This document shows, piece by piece, positions 45,062-56,391 of a stretch of 64,000 nt of DNA. Each line of letters opens with the position of its first letter. Position 1 is the first letter of the stretch. A model generated the notes under the pieces. The model worked only from the letters and a program-made list of their open reading frames with translations, searched no databases and was not told where the DNA came from. The DNA is taken from positions 70,172,189 through 70,236,188 of the forward strand of contig NC_052360.1 of assembly GCF_009727055.1 (NCBI RefSeq), in the 5' to 3' direction. Position numbers and translations under genes: made by a program. This DNA comes from Benincasa hispida. Taxonomy: Eukaryota > Streptophyta > Magnoliopsida > Cucurbitales > Cucurbitaceae.

Positions 45062-45714
45062 GCTTAATTAGGTTCTAATGTGTGGTTTTCTAACTCGATT
45101 TTCACCATTTTATTAATAAAATATTTTGTGAACCTTATAAAGTTGATTATGTCCTTTAACCCAAAATCACCCATAATACTAAAAGTCGATGATGGCTCAA
45201 CACTTCACCACTGCCTACAAATGACATTTTTTAATCCAGATACTTATTCAAAATCTAGAAGGAGCTTCCTTTGTTTCAAACTGTCAATAGAGGGAGAAAG
45301 AGATAGACTTGACAGAAGAAGAAAAACTAGAGGAAAGAAAAAGGGAAAGAGAAAAAAAAGTCACCTCACAATAAAAATGTAATATTAAATTAATAAATCG
45401 TCCAACTCAACAATATACAATCACCAACTTAACTACCACGTCATTTTTCGTTAATCAATAAGGACCATTTAGAACTATTTCTTGAACTTCAAAACTAAAG
45501 TGTTAGTTTCACAAATTAAGGGTGTAAATAGACACTATTTTCAAAGTTTAGGGACCAAAAGTATATTTTTCCAAAGAAGAAAAAATGGATAAGGAAATAA
45601 GGGACCAGGGAGGTTAAGGAATTTGAGGGGGGAAAATCAAGGGGAAATATCTTTCAAAATATATTTCAAAATCAAGGGGAAAAAAAACCAAGGGGTGCAA
45701 ATATACACTATTTC

Positions 45715-46175
45715 TTTAGGTTTTGAGTCTAGTTTCTATTTGGTCCATATATTTCAAAATATTATACTTTTACCTCTAAATTTTGAGTTTAATTTTCATT
45801 TGTATTCTTAAGTTTCGAAATATTACATTTTTACCATTGAATTTGTGTTTAGTTTTTTTTTAGTCCCTAGGTTTCAATATTTTAACTAATTTTAATAGTG
45901 TTGAAAACTTAGTCGAAACTAATTGAATTATAATTAATTTAATTCTTTTTAAATCAATTAATAAACTTTAACATCAAGGACGGATCAAAATGAGTATCTA
46001 ACTAAAAAAATCTAAGTTAAAATTTTAAATCATGAATGACTAAATTGAAATGAAACTCAAAACTCAAAGGTAAAAGTGTTACATTTTGAAATTGAAGGAA
46101 CAAATAGAAATAAACTCAAAGCACAAAAGTAAAATTGTAATATTTTAAAATTTAAGACCTGGATCAAAAACAAAG
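45715..46175. mobile_element. Fold-back element, MULE-like, arms of about 150 bases
   Basis: The left arm (TTTGGTCCATATATTTC, TACTTTTACCTC, AAATTTTGAGTTTAATTTTC) is repeated in inverse order on the right (AAATAGAAATAAACTCAAAG, AAAGTAAAATTGTAATATTT, GACCTGGATCAAA). The short centre is non-coding. Long inverted arms with this wording are typical of plant fold-back Mutator-like elements (recalled). The TSD was not resolved. Sister copy at 61650-62115. Confidence 0.65.
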
Positions 46176-46299
46176 AGATCCAAAAAAAAAAATTTCACAA
46201 AAGCAATATATACCCCTAAATTTTGGGAGTTCTAACTTTCGAAATCCAAAATTAATATTTAATATAAAATCCAGTTATAATTTAAAATTAATTTTTTTT

Positions 46300-46640
46300 G
46301 TTAAAATATCATTTTGATCTCTATATTTTGGAATTTCTTTAATTCTAGTCCATCTACTTTTAAATATCTCATTTAGTCCATATACTTTCCATAAATCTTA
46401 TATTTATTATCTACTAATAGTTTATTGTTTATTTTTTTTAAAAAAAATATTGTCTATTACCATTTTTTACTATAAATTATGGAATTTTATTCACATATTA
46501 TATTTTCTTGCATGAAAATTATGATTATTATTGAACCAATTTCGAGAAACTAAATTTAAGATTTATTGAAAAATACATCAACTAAATTGAACAAACTCCA
46601 AACCACGAGGACTAAAATGATACTGGAACATAATTTTTTT
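46300..46640. mobile_element. Second fold-back element
   Basis: The left arm TATCATTTTGATCTCTATATT, TTTAGTCCATATACTTTCC, is mirrored by AAGATTTATTGAAAAATACATC, GAGGACTAAAATGATA on the right. The centre is AT-rich. Sister at 62280-62612. Confidence 0.6.
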
Positions 46641-47902
46641 TCAAAAGTACAAAGATAAAACCAAATGCAAAGAAAATTACTTCCTTGCCCCATATGTAGA
46701 GTCCATTTGGATTGATTTAAGAAGAAAAATGTTTTTTTAAAAAAACTTATTTTTATTTAAATACTTTTGATCAAAATTGTTTAAAATACACTTCCAGAAC
46801 TATTTTAGGTGATTGTCAAACACTCCAATTTTTTTAAGTTAAATACTTAAAAATATATTCCAAACACTAATGGTTCTAAAAAAAGAAAGAGAAGGAAAGA
46901 ACCATCTTCCCACATTTCTTATTGACTATAAGTACAAAATTTCTTAGTGAAGTTTTTCTTTTCTTTTCTTTTTCTTCTTTTTTTTCTCCCTTTTATTTAT
47001 TTATTTATTTTGTTTAATCTTTGTCAAATCCTTCCCAAACAAAGTAGCATATTTATCAAAAATAAAGAATGTGATTCCAATTGTATGAAGGTTATTTTTC
47101 CGTCAAATGATCTATTTATAACTATATCATAAAATTTTAAGTACTACGTGAGCATCATAATTTATTTATTATGTGATTTGAATGTTGACATTTTAAATGT
47201 TTGGTATAATTAATACATGTGTTTAAATATGTATAATAATTAATATTCAAAAGTTATATATATATATATATAATTTACTAATTTTATATATAGAAATTAA
47301 TATTAAATAAATTAATTAATTAAACACAAGAGACTAATTAATGTAGTCATCAATTAAATTAGTATTATTTAATTTATTTTCATATCAATTAATATATATC
47401 AATTAAAATGAAATATTTTTATATTAAACATAATGAAAAACATTTTAAATTAATTGTTAAAAATAATTAAATTCATATAAATAAATTAGAATAATGATAA
47501 TTAATAGTAATAATTTATATTAAATAATTAAATTAATATAAAATATTAATGGTAAAGGTATTAGTTTTTTAACCATTGAAATTGATTTAGTCTAAGTAAT
47601 ATATATTTTTAGATTATTAATTAAAATTAATAGTAATTAATAATTGATATTAATTTATTAATTGATTAGACTATATTTTTACAACTAATCTTTCATGCAT
47701 AAAAATTCCATCATTATGTAGGGCGTTAATAATCCATGTAAAATGGGTTTTTGTAGTTTTATATATGGATAATAGTAGGACTTTATATATAAAAGGTCCT
47801 AAAAATATGGGCATATTATATTAATGGCTTGAACAATCTATTTTTTTTTTTAAAAAAAAAGATCTATTGGAATTGATATTTTCAATAATGTCAGTGGCTA
47901 TT

Positions 47903-49551
47903 TATAACGTCCTACTTTCCTACTTATCTCTAGGACGCTACTTTATGCATGCATAGGCTTAACTGTACATTTCCTTTTTCTAAACAATTAAATAAAAGAG
48001 CTGAAATTTTATTTAATAGTGCTCAAATGAGCAAAGGTAAGAAAATATAAATAAATAATAACAAATAAACTAAATCAAAAATAAAATAAAATGAAAATTT
48101 ACCGTTCGGAGTACCCCTAAACCCAACTTTAAAATGAAAAATAATTAAATAGTCAAATAATAAAATTAATGAATATTGCATAAGAGTTTAAAACGCCTAA
48201 CTCCTAAACCAGACTCCAAAACATGACACTAAATGTGGAAGCAGTAAGTTGTCTTCATGGCTAGGTCACGGATCTTTCTTGTCATGCGCCGGTCTATCAT
48301 TACCCTTACCTGAAAAAAAAAAAAAAAAAGGGTGAGTATAAAAGTATACTCAGTAAGCAGCCCACTACTGGGCCCACTCAGTGATCTGTTAGGCTTCCCA
48401 TTGGACCAAAGTGCACAAGGGCATCATCATAGACATAGACATAGGCATAGGCATAAGGGGCGAACCCGAAAGCACGCTTTCATAAGTAGTGACACCAAAG
48501 GTCACAGGCATATACACAACTGGTGATCCCAAAAAGGATACATAGGGTGTGGGCTCGAAGGCTCACAACCTGTGATGTGCAAGCCCAATGGTAACACTAA
48601 CAGTCACTAAAATCTCATATGGACATAAGCATGCAATCATGAATCCTGACACTAACAATCATTAAAATCTCAAATAGATATAAGCATGCAATCAAGGCCA
48701 TGAATCAGCATCGAACTTTATCACAGTTGCCCATACATCAAACTTCCTCACAGTTTACTCATATATACAGTGACATAAAAAATTTTCCTTTTGACCAGTA
48801 GGCTTATCAAGATCTTAAGGCAATACCGGCAGTAAATCACTTACCTTGGGATAACGAACTGACCCAAAACAAATCCTTACTCCGCTCGAAAACTTCCTTC
48901 ACTGCCACATGTTCCTGAAACCAACCACAAATTCTATGGGTGAAGGTTAGCTTAGGCCCAAGAATCCTAAATGACGATGGGCTGCCAAAAAGGGAACCGA
49001 AACTTACCCCAACTGACAGATTGGTCGGAACCATCGCGACCCGATGGCAACCAGAACTAGCGGCTTGCGGACGGAGAGGACGGCACGGCCGAGAGAGAGA
49101 CGCGGCTCTAAGTCGCGACTTCGGCTGTTTGATCGCCGTTTCAAGTCGACGGCAAAGACGAGCGCCTCACGACTTCAGCAGCTTCGGCGACTTCGAGCTT
49201 GGTCGATGGCGAAGACGAGCGCAGCTGAAAACATGAGGTCGGCCAGAGAAAAGAAAACCCTGTGAGGGCAGCAATGACTAACGACGACGAGGCACGCTGG
49301 CTGAGGCGTGAGGAGGCGGTGGTGGAAAGGCACAGTGAAGGGGGGTCTGTATGAGGGCTGGAAGGAGGAAGAAGAAAAGAAAAAGAAAAAGGATTTTTTT
49401 TTTCTTGCATGCAAACCAAAGTTCCTAAACCCTCATTTATAACCCTAAATCCCCTTTTCTTTTCCTTAATTTAACTATTAACCATCTCTTTTTTTTTCTT
49501 TCTCTCTTTTTTTATAAATATATATATGCACAAATCTTTAGGGCGTCACAC
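47903..49551 (-). mobile_element. LTR of a truncated second chromovirus
   Basis: The minus strand starts TGTGACGCCCTAAAG at 49551, directly after the polypurine-like TAAGGGGGAAGAG. The outer end is placed at about 47903, where GGACGTTATA mirrors the start; this end is uncertain. Inside are a TATA box (49433-49442), a GC-rich leader (49040-49330), a poly-A run with the hairpin GAGTATAAAAGTATACTC (48333-48352), a CATAGR hexamer repeat (48425-48460) and a 58-base duplication (48600-48700). Confidence 0.65.
49433..49442 (-). promoter_or_regulatory. TATA box of the second chromovirus LTR
   Basis: The minus strand reads TTATAAATGA, within GGGTTATAAATGAGGG. A GC-rich transcribed leader would follow downstream on the minus strand. 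Inferred. Confidence 0.5.
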
Positions 49552-49958
49552 TCTTCCCCCTTAATAAACTTTCATCCTCGAAAGTTCTAATCCTGGAAGA
49601 GCTCTGGATGCAGTACTCTCATCTCGTCCTCTCGCTCCCAAGTTGCTTCCTCAAACTGATGGTTCTGCCACAAAACCTTCACCAGTGGCACCTCCTTGCT
49701 GCGCAAAACTTTTACCTCCCTGGCCACGATTTGCACAGGCTTCTCCTCGTAACTCAAGTTTTCATTCAGCTGCAAGGGCTCAAAGTCCACCACATGAGAC
49801 GGGTCCGTTAAATACTTCCTCAGCATAGAGACATGAAAGACATTATGGACCACGGAGAGAGACGATGGCAAGACCAAACGGTAAGCCACAGAGCTGACTC
49901 GCTCCAAGATCTCGAATGGCCCTACAAAACGCGGATTTAGCCCAAAGATATATGGCCC
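49552..49958 (-). pseudogene. Chromovirus integrase C-terminus and chromodomain, truncated
   Basis: The minus strand reads from about 49958: [16 protein letters not shown] lead-in, then [56 protein letters not shown], then [20 protein letters not shown] and a stop at about 49587. This is the integrase C-terminal GPF/Y-type region followed by the chromodomain-like tail. The last 106 residues are open and well kept, cleaner than the chromovirus at 29621-37129. Everything upstream is missing. Confidence 0.88.
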
Positions 49959-51006
49959 AAAGATAATCTCTTACGTAAAAATCTCATAATAATATTCTCG
50001 ATTTCAAAAAGTATACTTTTGTGAAACAAACTAGAATATTAAATGTGGGTTCAAAATCCAATAAAAATCTGCAAAATAAATGAGCCACTATGGAATTGTT
50101 GCTCAATATCATTTGCAACGAATAGCTTTCTAAACACGGCTTTAAAATAAATAAATTTTTTTTAAAAAAAAGCGATGAAATTCATTTTCAAGTTGGTCTT
50201 CCTTTAGAAAAATGAAGAAACCATACGAATGGAATCTTGGTATAAATTTTAGTAATTTACTTAAAAGAAAAGTTGGAAATAGTTCGTCGATACATACTTG
50301 TTCTGGTTATGCCTATAACATTTTACACTCTATTTTTGTGTCCTCTGTTTTATTTATGTTGTAGGTACAATAAGAAAATTCGTCATAATTAATTGATTAT
50401 TTGATACAATAATTGATTATTTTATATAAGTAATATTTAATTATTCATCATGGGAAAAATCCATTTACTAAGCAACTTTTGATTTGATCTCTCTCTAGCT
50501 AAGACAAGTGTTCAATTTTTAATCTTAAATTTGCAAGTTAAACTCCATGGTAAGTTTTTCTTTCAAACATTATTTTTCTAAAATATATATATTTTCATAT
50601 ACATTTAATAAATTATAGAAGGATAATAAAACAATCTTTAATCGAAATATGTAAATTGTAGCAAGATTATTCATTAATTAATTAGTGCAGTGATGGAACA
50701 AAATTCCGTACAAGACTATTGAAATTACTGAAAATTAACTCAAAGTTTAAATTTTGCAATACTTATCTCAATCCAAAGTCTAATTTGATTAAAAAAAAAA
50801 TTGATTACAACATGACAAGTTTAAAAGTAGAAATTGATATTTTTTTCCTTCTCTCTAAAGTTTTATATGTTGTAGCTAACTTAAATACAACTCAATCGAT
50901 TAAGATACTCTATATATCTTTATTATAAATAAAAAGAAAATTTTAAAAAATAAATCATAAAAAAACCATAAAATAAATTGATTATGTATTATTGAGAAAG
51001 CAAGAA
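49959..51006. other. AT-rich DNA, no gene seen
   Basis: Short AT-rich frames only. The first 40 bases may be further chromovirus debris. No repeats of note. Confidence 0.5.
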
Positions 51007-51077
51007 GCACCAGTGGTCTAGTGGTAGAATAGTACCCTGCCACGGTACAGACCCGGGTTCGATTCCCAGCTGGTGCA
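51007..51077 (+). tRNA. tRNA-Gly (anticodon GCC)
   Basis: A 71-base cloverleaf. The acceptor stem is GCACCAG with CTGGTGC and discriminator A. The D-arm region is TGGTCTAGTGGTAGAATAG, the anticodon arm CCCTGCCACGG with anticodon GCC, and the T-loop TTCGATT. The T-stem is CCGGG with CCCAG, giving one C-A mismatch where the usual sequence would pair. No intron. CAA occurs just upstream, as often before plant tRNA genes, but no clear T-run terminator follows within 20 bases. It is probably a real but possibly weakened gene, and it is the only likely host gene in the window. Confidence 0.88.
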
Positions 51078-51540
51078 TTCCTCCAACTCAGAGGTTATAT
51101 TGGCGATGATGAAATTAGAGTTGACCGTGAAGACTTGGGTCTCTCACAACCGTCTGATCTTCGGACGACATATTCAACCCACGGAGCCTATCCTCCTCTT
51201 TTTCCCCTCCATCACATTAATAACTTGGCTATTTAAGTCTCCATATATATATTTTTTAATTAAAATGTAACATGTGTCTCTTTTTTTTTAAAAAAAAAAT
51301 TCATTTTAAATCTTATTTTGGTTTCTAAACTTTGAATGTTCTCTATTTTGATCTTTAAACTAAAAACAATTGTTCTCGTTCCTAAACTTTTTTGAAAGTG
51401 CTTATTAGGTTGGGCTAGTTGCATAAATAGAATTCAAGCCCAAAATAATAAAATATGTAGTACACAGATAAAATAATTGCATATATAGATCAAAAAAATG
51501 GTAAAAGACTAAAAAACTCATGCCTAGTCACCATTTTGTT
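51078..51540. other. Unassigned DNA after the tRNA
   Basis: Holds a short frame after the tRNA (51073-51270) without a recognised domain, a T/A homopolymer junction near 51282-51300, and stretches TTTTGGTTTCTAAACTTTG like fold-back arms. Nothing else seen. Confidence 0.4.
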
Positions 51541-52010
51541 CGCTTCTTCTCGGTTTCTCAAATTAAAAACTATCATTGGTAGCAGCTGAAGCTACTATCA
51601 CGGATAGCTTCTATCAATTACTATCGGCGATAGCTTTCAATTTGAGAAAAATTAATACAATCTTGAAATATTAGCTTCTATTACTGGTAATATGCTATCA
51701 GTAGTAGCTTCTATCAATCATAACTACTGAACACCTTTTTGTCCCTTTCTTATCCTTCCCAAACATTTGTAAGTCCCTTTTCTTTTCGATGATAGCTTCT
51801 ATCAATGATAAATATGCTATTAGTGATAACTTCTAGGTATTCCACTTACATTTTAGTTCGAGATTCAACTTTATTAATTAAATTCACTAAGTTGGCTATT
51901 AATGATAGATTTCTATAAGTGGCTATTAACTGCGAAAATATAATCAAAGATTAAGCTATCAATGATAGAAAATATTAGTGGCTATCAATGATAAACTTAT
52001 AATTTGTTAT
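51541..52010. repeat. CTATCA/TGATAG dyad repeat region
   Basis: Blocks such as GATAGCTTCTATCAAT, GCTATCAGTAGTAGCTTC and GCTATCAATGATAG recur about 12 times with irregular spacing, in both orientations. A shorter patch of the same kind lies at 63540-63600. I recall this as frequent in cucurbit genomes. Confidence 0.65.
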
Positions 52011-52084
52011 AATAATAAAACTTGATGATTGGCTTGTAGATGTTAATTCACTTATGAATTGAATACTTTCAAGTCGTGCGTACA

Positions 52085-52735
52085 AAACTCAGTTTCATAA
52101 TTCTTGTGAAAAAAAATAAAGGAAGAAGAAAAAATTCAAATAAAGGAAAGAAAAATTTTAAAAATAAGAGATAGAGAAGAAGAAAAAACTGAAAAAAGGA
52201 AAGAAAATTAAATAGAAAAAGGAAGCAAAAACTGGACAAATGAAAGAAAAACTAAAAAAAGAAAAAAGAAAAAGAGAGGGAAGAAGTAAAAAATCGAAGA
52301 AAGAAAAGAAAAGAAAATAATAAAAAAAACAAGGGAAGAAGCAAAAATCGGAGAAAGGGAAGAAAATAAAAATGAAAAAAAGAATAAGCAAGAACCGAAG
52401 AAAGAAAAAAAAGAATAAGCAAAAACCGAAGAAAGAAAAAATATTAAAAAAAAGGAAAAAAGAAGGAAAGAAAAGGAAAGAAAAAGGAATGGAAAAAGAA
52501 GGAAATGAAAAAAAAAATAAAGGAAAGAATAAAATTTTTTTAAAAAAAAAAAAAAAGAAGAAGGAGCAGCAAAAACTGAGAAAGAAAATAAAATAAAAAA
52601 TGAAAAAAGGAGGGAAGAAGCAAAAAAAAAAAAAAAAAAAAAAGAGAAAGAAAATAAAAAGACTAAAAAAATGTGTACAACAAGATAAGACAAGGGAGGG
52701 CAAAATTGGAAATTAAAAAAAATCAAAGATTGGCT
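52085..52735 (+). repeat. Polypurine (A/G) tract of about 650 bases
   Basis: Nearly uninterrupted A and G on the plus strand, with GAAAGAAAA and GAAGAAGCAAAAA units (the latter near 52205, 52280, 52335 and 52615). Long frames on the minus strand (to 181 residues) are Phe/Ser/Leu-only translations of this tract and not genes. Confidence 0.9.
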
Positions 52736-53114
52736 TGTCAACTCATCCATATTTGTAAATATTTTAAAGATATAATATATTTTTAGATTTTTTCTTTTAT
52801 TCTACTATGTATTACAAATATCCTAATTTATTCACCCCAAATTGAATCCAACTCTAAAAGTAAATACAATCAAATAAACACTTACATCTTTCGTGAGATC
52901 GATAAACACATAGGGGAAAAACCTGCAAAAACTTATGAAAGAAGTTTATATTAAAATATTTAGGAAAAACTATTTTGTAGGAGTTGTGGATTGCCCCTCC
53001 AAATATGTGGCAAGTGAGACACATAAATAATCCTCTTAATCAAATGCCTTCAAATAAAAAAATATCCAAAATAAAAACACAAACAAACAAACAAACATCA
53101 TTAATTAATCACAT
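52736..53114. other. AT-rich DNA, no gene seen
   Basis: No conserved features apart from CAAACAAACAAA near 53080. Confidence 0.4.
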
Positions 53115-53650
53115 GAATGATTTTCATTCATGGCCAATTTTAGAAATCATTCATTTTAAGTTTAATCATCTAAACTTATTGACAAAAGAAAAAATATGAA
53201 TAAAGAAAAAAAAAATTTCTTCTTTTGTTAGACAGTAACAAAAGAAAAAATAACTAATCATTGAATAACAAAGTTGTTAGGCGACATGATGTGCCCCATA
53301 AAAATACTTACGCTGACAAAGATTACTACTTTGACGATCATCACCACACCACGAAAGTTTCTTTTAGAAGATTGTTGGTCTAGCATTGAGAGATATTTTG
53401 AAGATGATCTAAATTTTCCAAGCAATTTTCTATCCATTCATGACCAATTTTAAAAACCATTTGTTTTACATTTAATCATCTGAATTAATTGGCAAAAGAA
53501 AAAAAATATCAATAAAGGAAAAATAACTTCTATTCTTTTGTTAAACGGTAACAAAAGAAAACTAACCAACAATTTTTTGGAGACATGATGTGCCTCATGA
53601 AAAAAGTTCATCCAGGTAAAGATTTCTCCTATAACAATCATCACCACATC
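53115..53650 (+). repeat. Direct repeat, two units of about 220 bases, period about 315
   Basis: Unit 1 (53115-53345) and unit 2 (53433-53650) share CATTCATGRCCAATTTTA, GACAAAAGAAAAAA, TCTTTTGTTA, CGGTAACAAAAG, GACATGATGTGCC and ATCATCACCACA in the same order. The spacer (53346-53432) is unique. Identity is roughly four bases in five by eye. Function unknown. Confidence 0.75.
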
Positions 53651-54288
53651 AATTTGTGAAGGGTCATCGTACTATTGATTGGTTAACCAAATGGATAAAG
53701 AAGAAAAAGGGTTTTCATTATTCATCCAACGATATGCGAAGCAAGTTATATGATAGCTTGTTGAGAGAGTAAACGATCGATCGAGTTTTACTATACGATA
53801 GTTACTCACTACGAAACAATCAAGTACTCAAGTCTATACAATAGACTTATTACTTCTCCTACTTACTCGATCGTCCAATTCCTCCATCCTCTACCAAAAT
53901 CCATATAAAGTTCACAACTCATGGATTCTCACACAGAGAATACCAACGTAACCGAGTGGTAGTGTCAAGTTCCATTCGAGGGTTGAGGATCGAGTTGTAC
54001 TCAATTATGATCGAGGACTTGCTAGTCCATGCTGTTTTCTGGTTTGATCATTGTGTTCTTGCTGTTGAGCGCATTGGTGTTGGATCGAGGAAATACTAGA
54101 AGAAAGAGTTCTTCAAAGGTATGTTTACTTGAACCCTTGTATTTTAACTTGAAGCATGCTGTAATTTTATCCATGATACATAATTATTCCATTTGATTGT
54201 AAATGCGTATGTTCTTTCACAATGGGATTTGGAACGATCTGCTTCCGCTCATTGGTTCTCTAATTTTTTTAAAGTTCCGTTAAGTGGT
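53651..54288 (+). mobile_element. Copia LTR 3' fragment with CGATCG remnants
   Basis: Starts GTGAAGGGTCATCGTAC, a block from the middle of the copia LTRs, skips most of the AT-rich part, then has AAACGATCGATCGAG (near 53773), GGATTCTCACACAGAGAATA (near 53922) and the 3' end region GATCTGCTTCCG (54236). It ends at about 54285 at the start of the duplicated segment. No TSD. Confidence 0.68.
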
Positions 54289-54608
54289 CCACTTCTAGTC
54301 ATATTCTGATTGCCATGTTGGTTCGCATGTGGCTGCCGATTCCCCTCCCCATCACCTCCAAGAGAAATTTGGGTGGTTTCTCAAGTCTGGATTGTAAGTA
54401 TTTGAGACTGAATTGTTCTTAATGAAGCATACGGAATATTGGTTATGCGAGCACATCTCGAAGGCGTGCGGTCCACCGCATACCACGCATTCTAGGCTAG
54501 TTACTTGGTTCACATGTCCCAACTTGTTACTAGTCTCCATGCCATCTTTTTTCACTGTCATGCCTTGTAGTAGTTTCGTCATTGCATTCACTTACATAAT
54601 ACTACAAT
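54289..54608 (-). pseudogene. Athila-like gag zinc-knuckle part, right copy
   Basis: The minus strand reads MNAMTKLLQGMTVKKDGMET, then CVVCGGPHAFEMCSHN (zinc knuckle) and YNPDLRNHPNFSWR. It starts abruptly at the duplication breakpoint, so no protease or pol follows. Sister of 26436-26772. Confidence 0.85.
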
Positions 54609-56386
54609 TGTTGGGTTTGATGCCCTAAATCTCATAGGGTCCTATAGTTTGTGAATGTTTTGTACAAACTCATTATTTATTTAATAAAATATATGATATT
54701 TTTTCTATTTTTTGTTGCATTAATCACAAACCAATAAACTAAGTTCCATGGTTATCTCGTAACTAAACATGTATGTAGAGACATACGGATAGACCATGTT
54801 TTAAGTGATAACCTAAATGGTCTGTAGTAGATGGATAAGGTTGGATACCTTATCCTAGTGATAATACGAGTATGACTCGCTTTGTAGATGTTACAATTGT
54901 TGTAAAGTGCTACAAATGATCTGATCCTGATCATTCATGTGGAGACATATGAGTAGGGATATTATGTACAAAAGAGTTTGTATAAGACCGAACCATGAAA
55001 TGAGTAATCTCATTACATAACACCATTCTTAATAGAGACTTCCATTTCATCAAAATGACCATAGGTAACACGACCTGAATCCTGAGTGAATTGTAAACTC
55101 CTGCCTGTGAAGGCGGTTCTTTGATTTGTATGTATAAGAGTCGCCAAATCGCCGACTCAACATGCCTAGCATTTTGGGGACTTGTTTGATTGGGGAGCTG
55201 AGAGGGGGGTTAATCATAGTGGAATTATGATTTATTATTCATTAGAGGAATCAGTGGTACTTAAGGAGTTAGATGTAACTATAGAGGCAAAATGGTAATT
55301 TGGCCTAGTTGTGCTTACGAGCATTTGTAAAGGGTCATCATTATGTGGATTGGTTATATCCAATGGACACAAAAATATGTAATGCGAACAGTGCGACTGT
55401 CGATCTTTAGTGGAGTGTCTGACAATTAACGGATGGTGAATAATTTAATTAAAGAGTTTAATTAATTATTCACGAACTGTTGGAGCTTCAAGCTACAGGT
55501 CCATGAGGTCCCCTCGATAGCTCATCGAATTTTAAGAGAATCAAGTTTTGGATTAATTTGAATTGTTCAAATTAATTGAGGGAATTAATTATATATAATA
55601 TAATTAAGTTTATGTAATAATATATGATACAATTACTATAATGTATTTGATACATTATAATATAAAGAATTTATGAGAGGAACTAAATGTTTGAATATGA
55701 TTCAAATGTTAATTAAATGAATTAGATTCATATAATTAAAATTTAATGTAAATATGATTTATATTAAATACCATAAGAAAGAGAAAATAAACTATAGGTT
55801 ATATATTGTATATGATACAATTTTGAACTATATATTATATGTTATATATGATATAATATATGATTGCATATTTTGTTATAATTTTAGTTATGAATTAAAA
55901 TTATTTATTATTTTATCATTTAAATAATTTTTTTAATTATTTTTTAAAAAATAATAAAGAGTATAACTCCCTCCCCCACCTTTTTCTCTCCACCACTCAT
56001 GTAAAAAAGTGGCGAATGGGTCTCTCATATACCTGCAAAAAGAGCTAAAGAAAAATGTTAGAGATACACAGAACGTAAGTTTTTTCTCTGAAAAGTTTTT
56101 TTTCCTTCCCAAGTTTTTCCTCTCAATTTTTTTCTCCTTCTCCCTCAATCCCAAAACCTCTGTAGAGCCCACACCTCCTAGATTCTCACCCAAGAATACC
56201 AAGGTCTCTTTCGTGGTTGTGTTCGTGGGATTCTTTTTGAAGAACGTCTTTAAGGGTAAGATTTTCTAACCTTTTTTTTAAGCATGCTGTATATTTTTGT
56301 TTTTCCCTAGTTTTTTTTTAAAAAAAATGATTGGGTTTCTGGGATGATCCACTTTCACTGTAATCCTCTTCACAAGGGTTCTTTTA
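54609..56386 (+). mobile_element. Copia solo LTR in gag, right copy, TSD ACAAT/GCAAT
   Basis: Same LTR at the same site as 26773-28720, with ends TGTTGGGTTTGATGCCC and GGGTTCTTTTA. It is about 170 bases shorter, mainly from one deletion near 55210 and smaller AT-rich indels. Flanks ACAAT (54604-54608) and GCAAT (56387-56391). Confidence 0.88.
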
Positions 56387-56391
56387 GCAAT

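Larger units (their letters stand above)
43938..47902. other. AT-rich flanking DNA, duplicated at 59920-64000; no recognised gene
   Basis: Contains a 45-base tandem repeat, two small conserved ORFs, two fold-back elements and long AT-rich stretches (46900-47830). Matching sequence in the sister copy is collinear apart from small indels. No host gene could be identified. Confidence 0.5.

Noticed and set aside
47230..47290. TA microsatellite as a replication origin or matrix attachment site
   Set aside because: Short TA runs are common in this AT-rich DNA; nothing specific supports the idea.
48940..49419. GC-rich frames of 70-100 residues on both strands
   Set aside because: They overlap each other in the GC-rich leader of a chromovirus LTR downstream of its TATA box; no domain is visible.
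52158..52750. Two minus-strand frames of about 180 residues
   Set aside because: They are Phe/Ser/Leu-only translations of the polypurine tract with no domain or gene structure.
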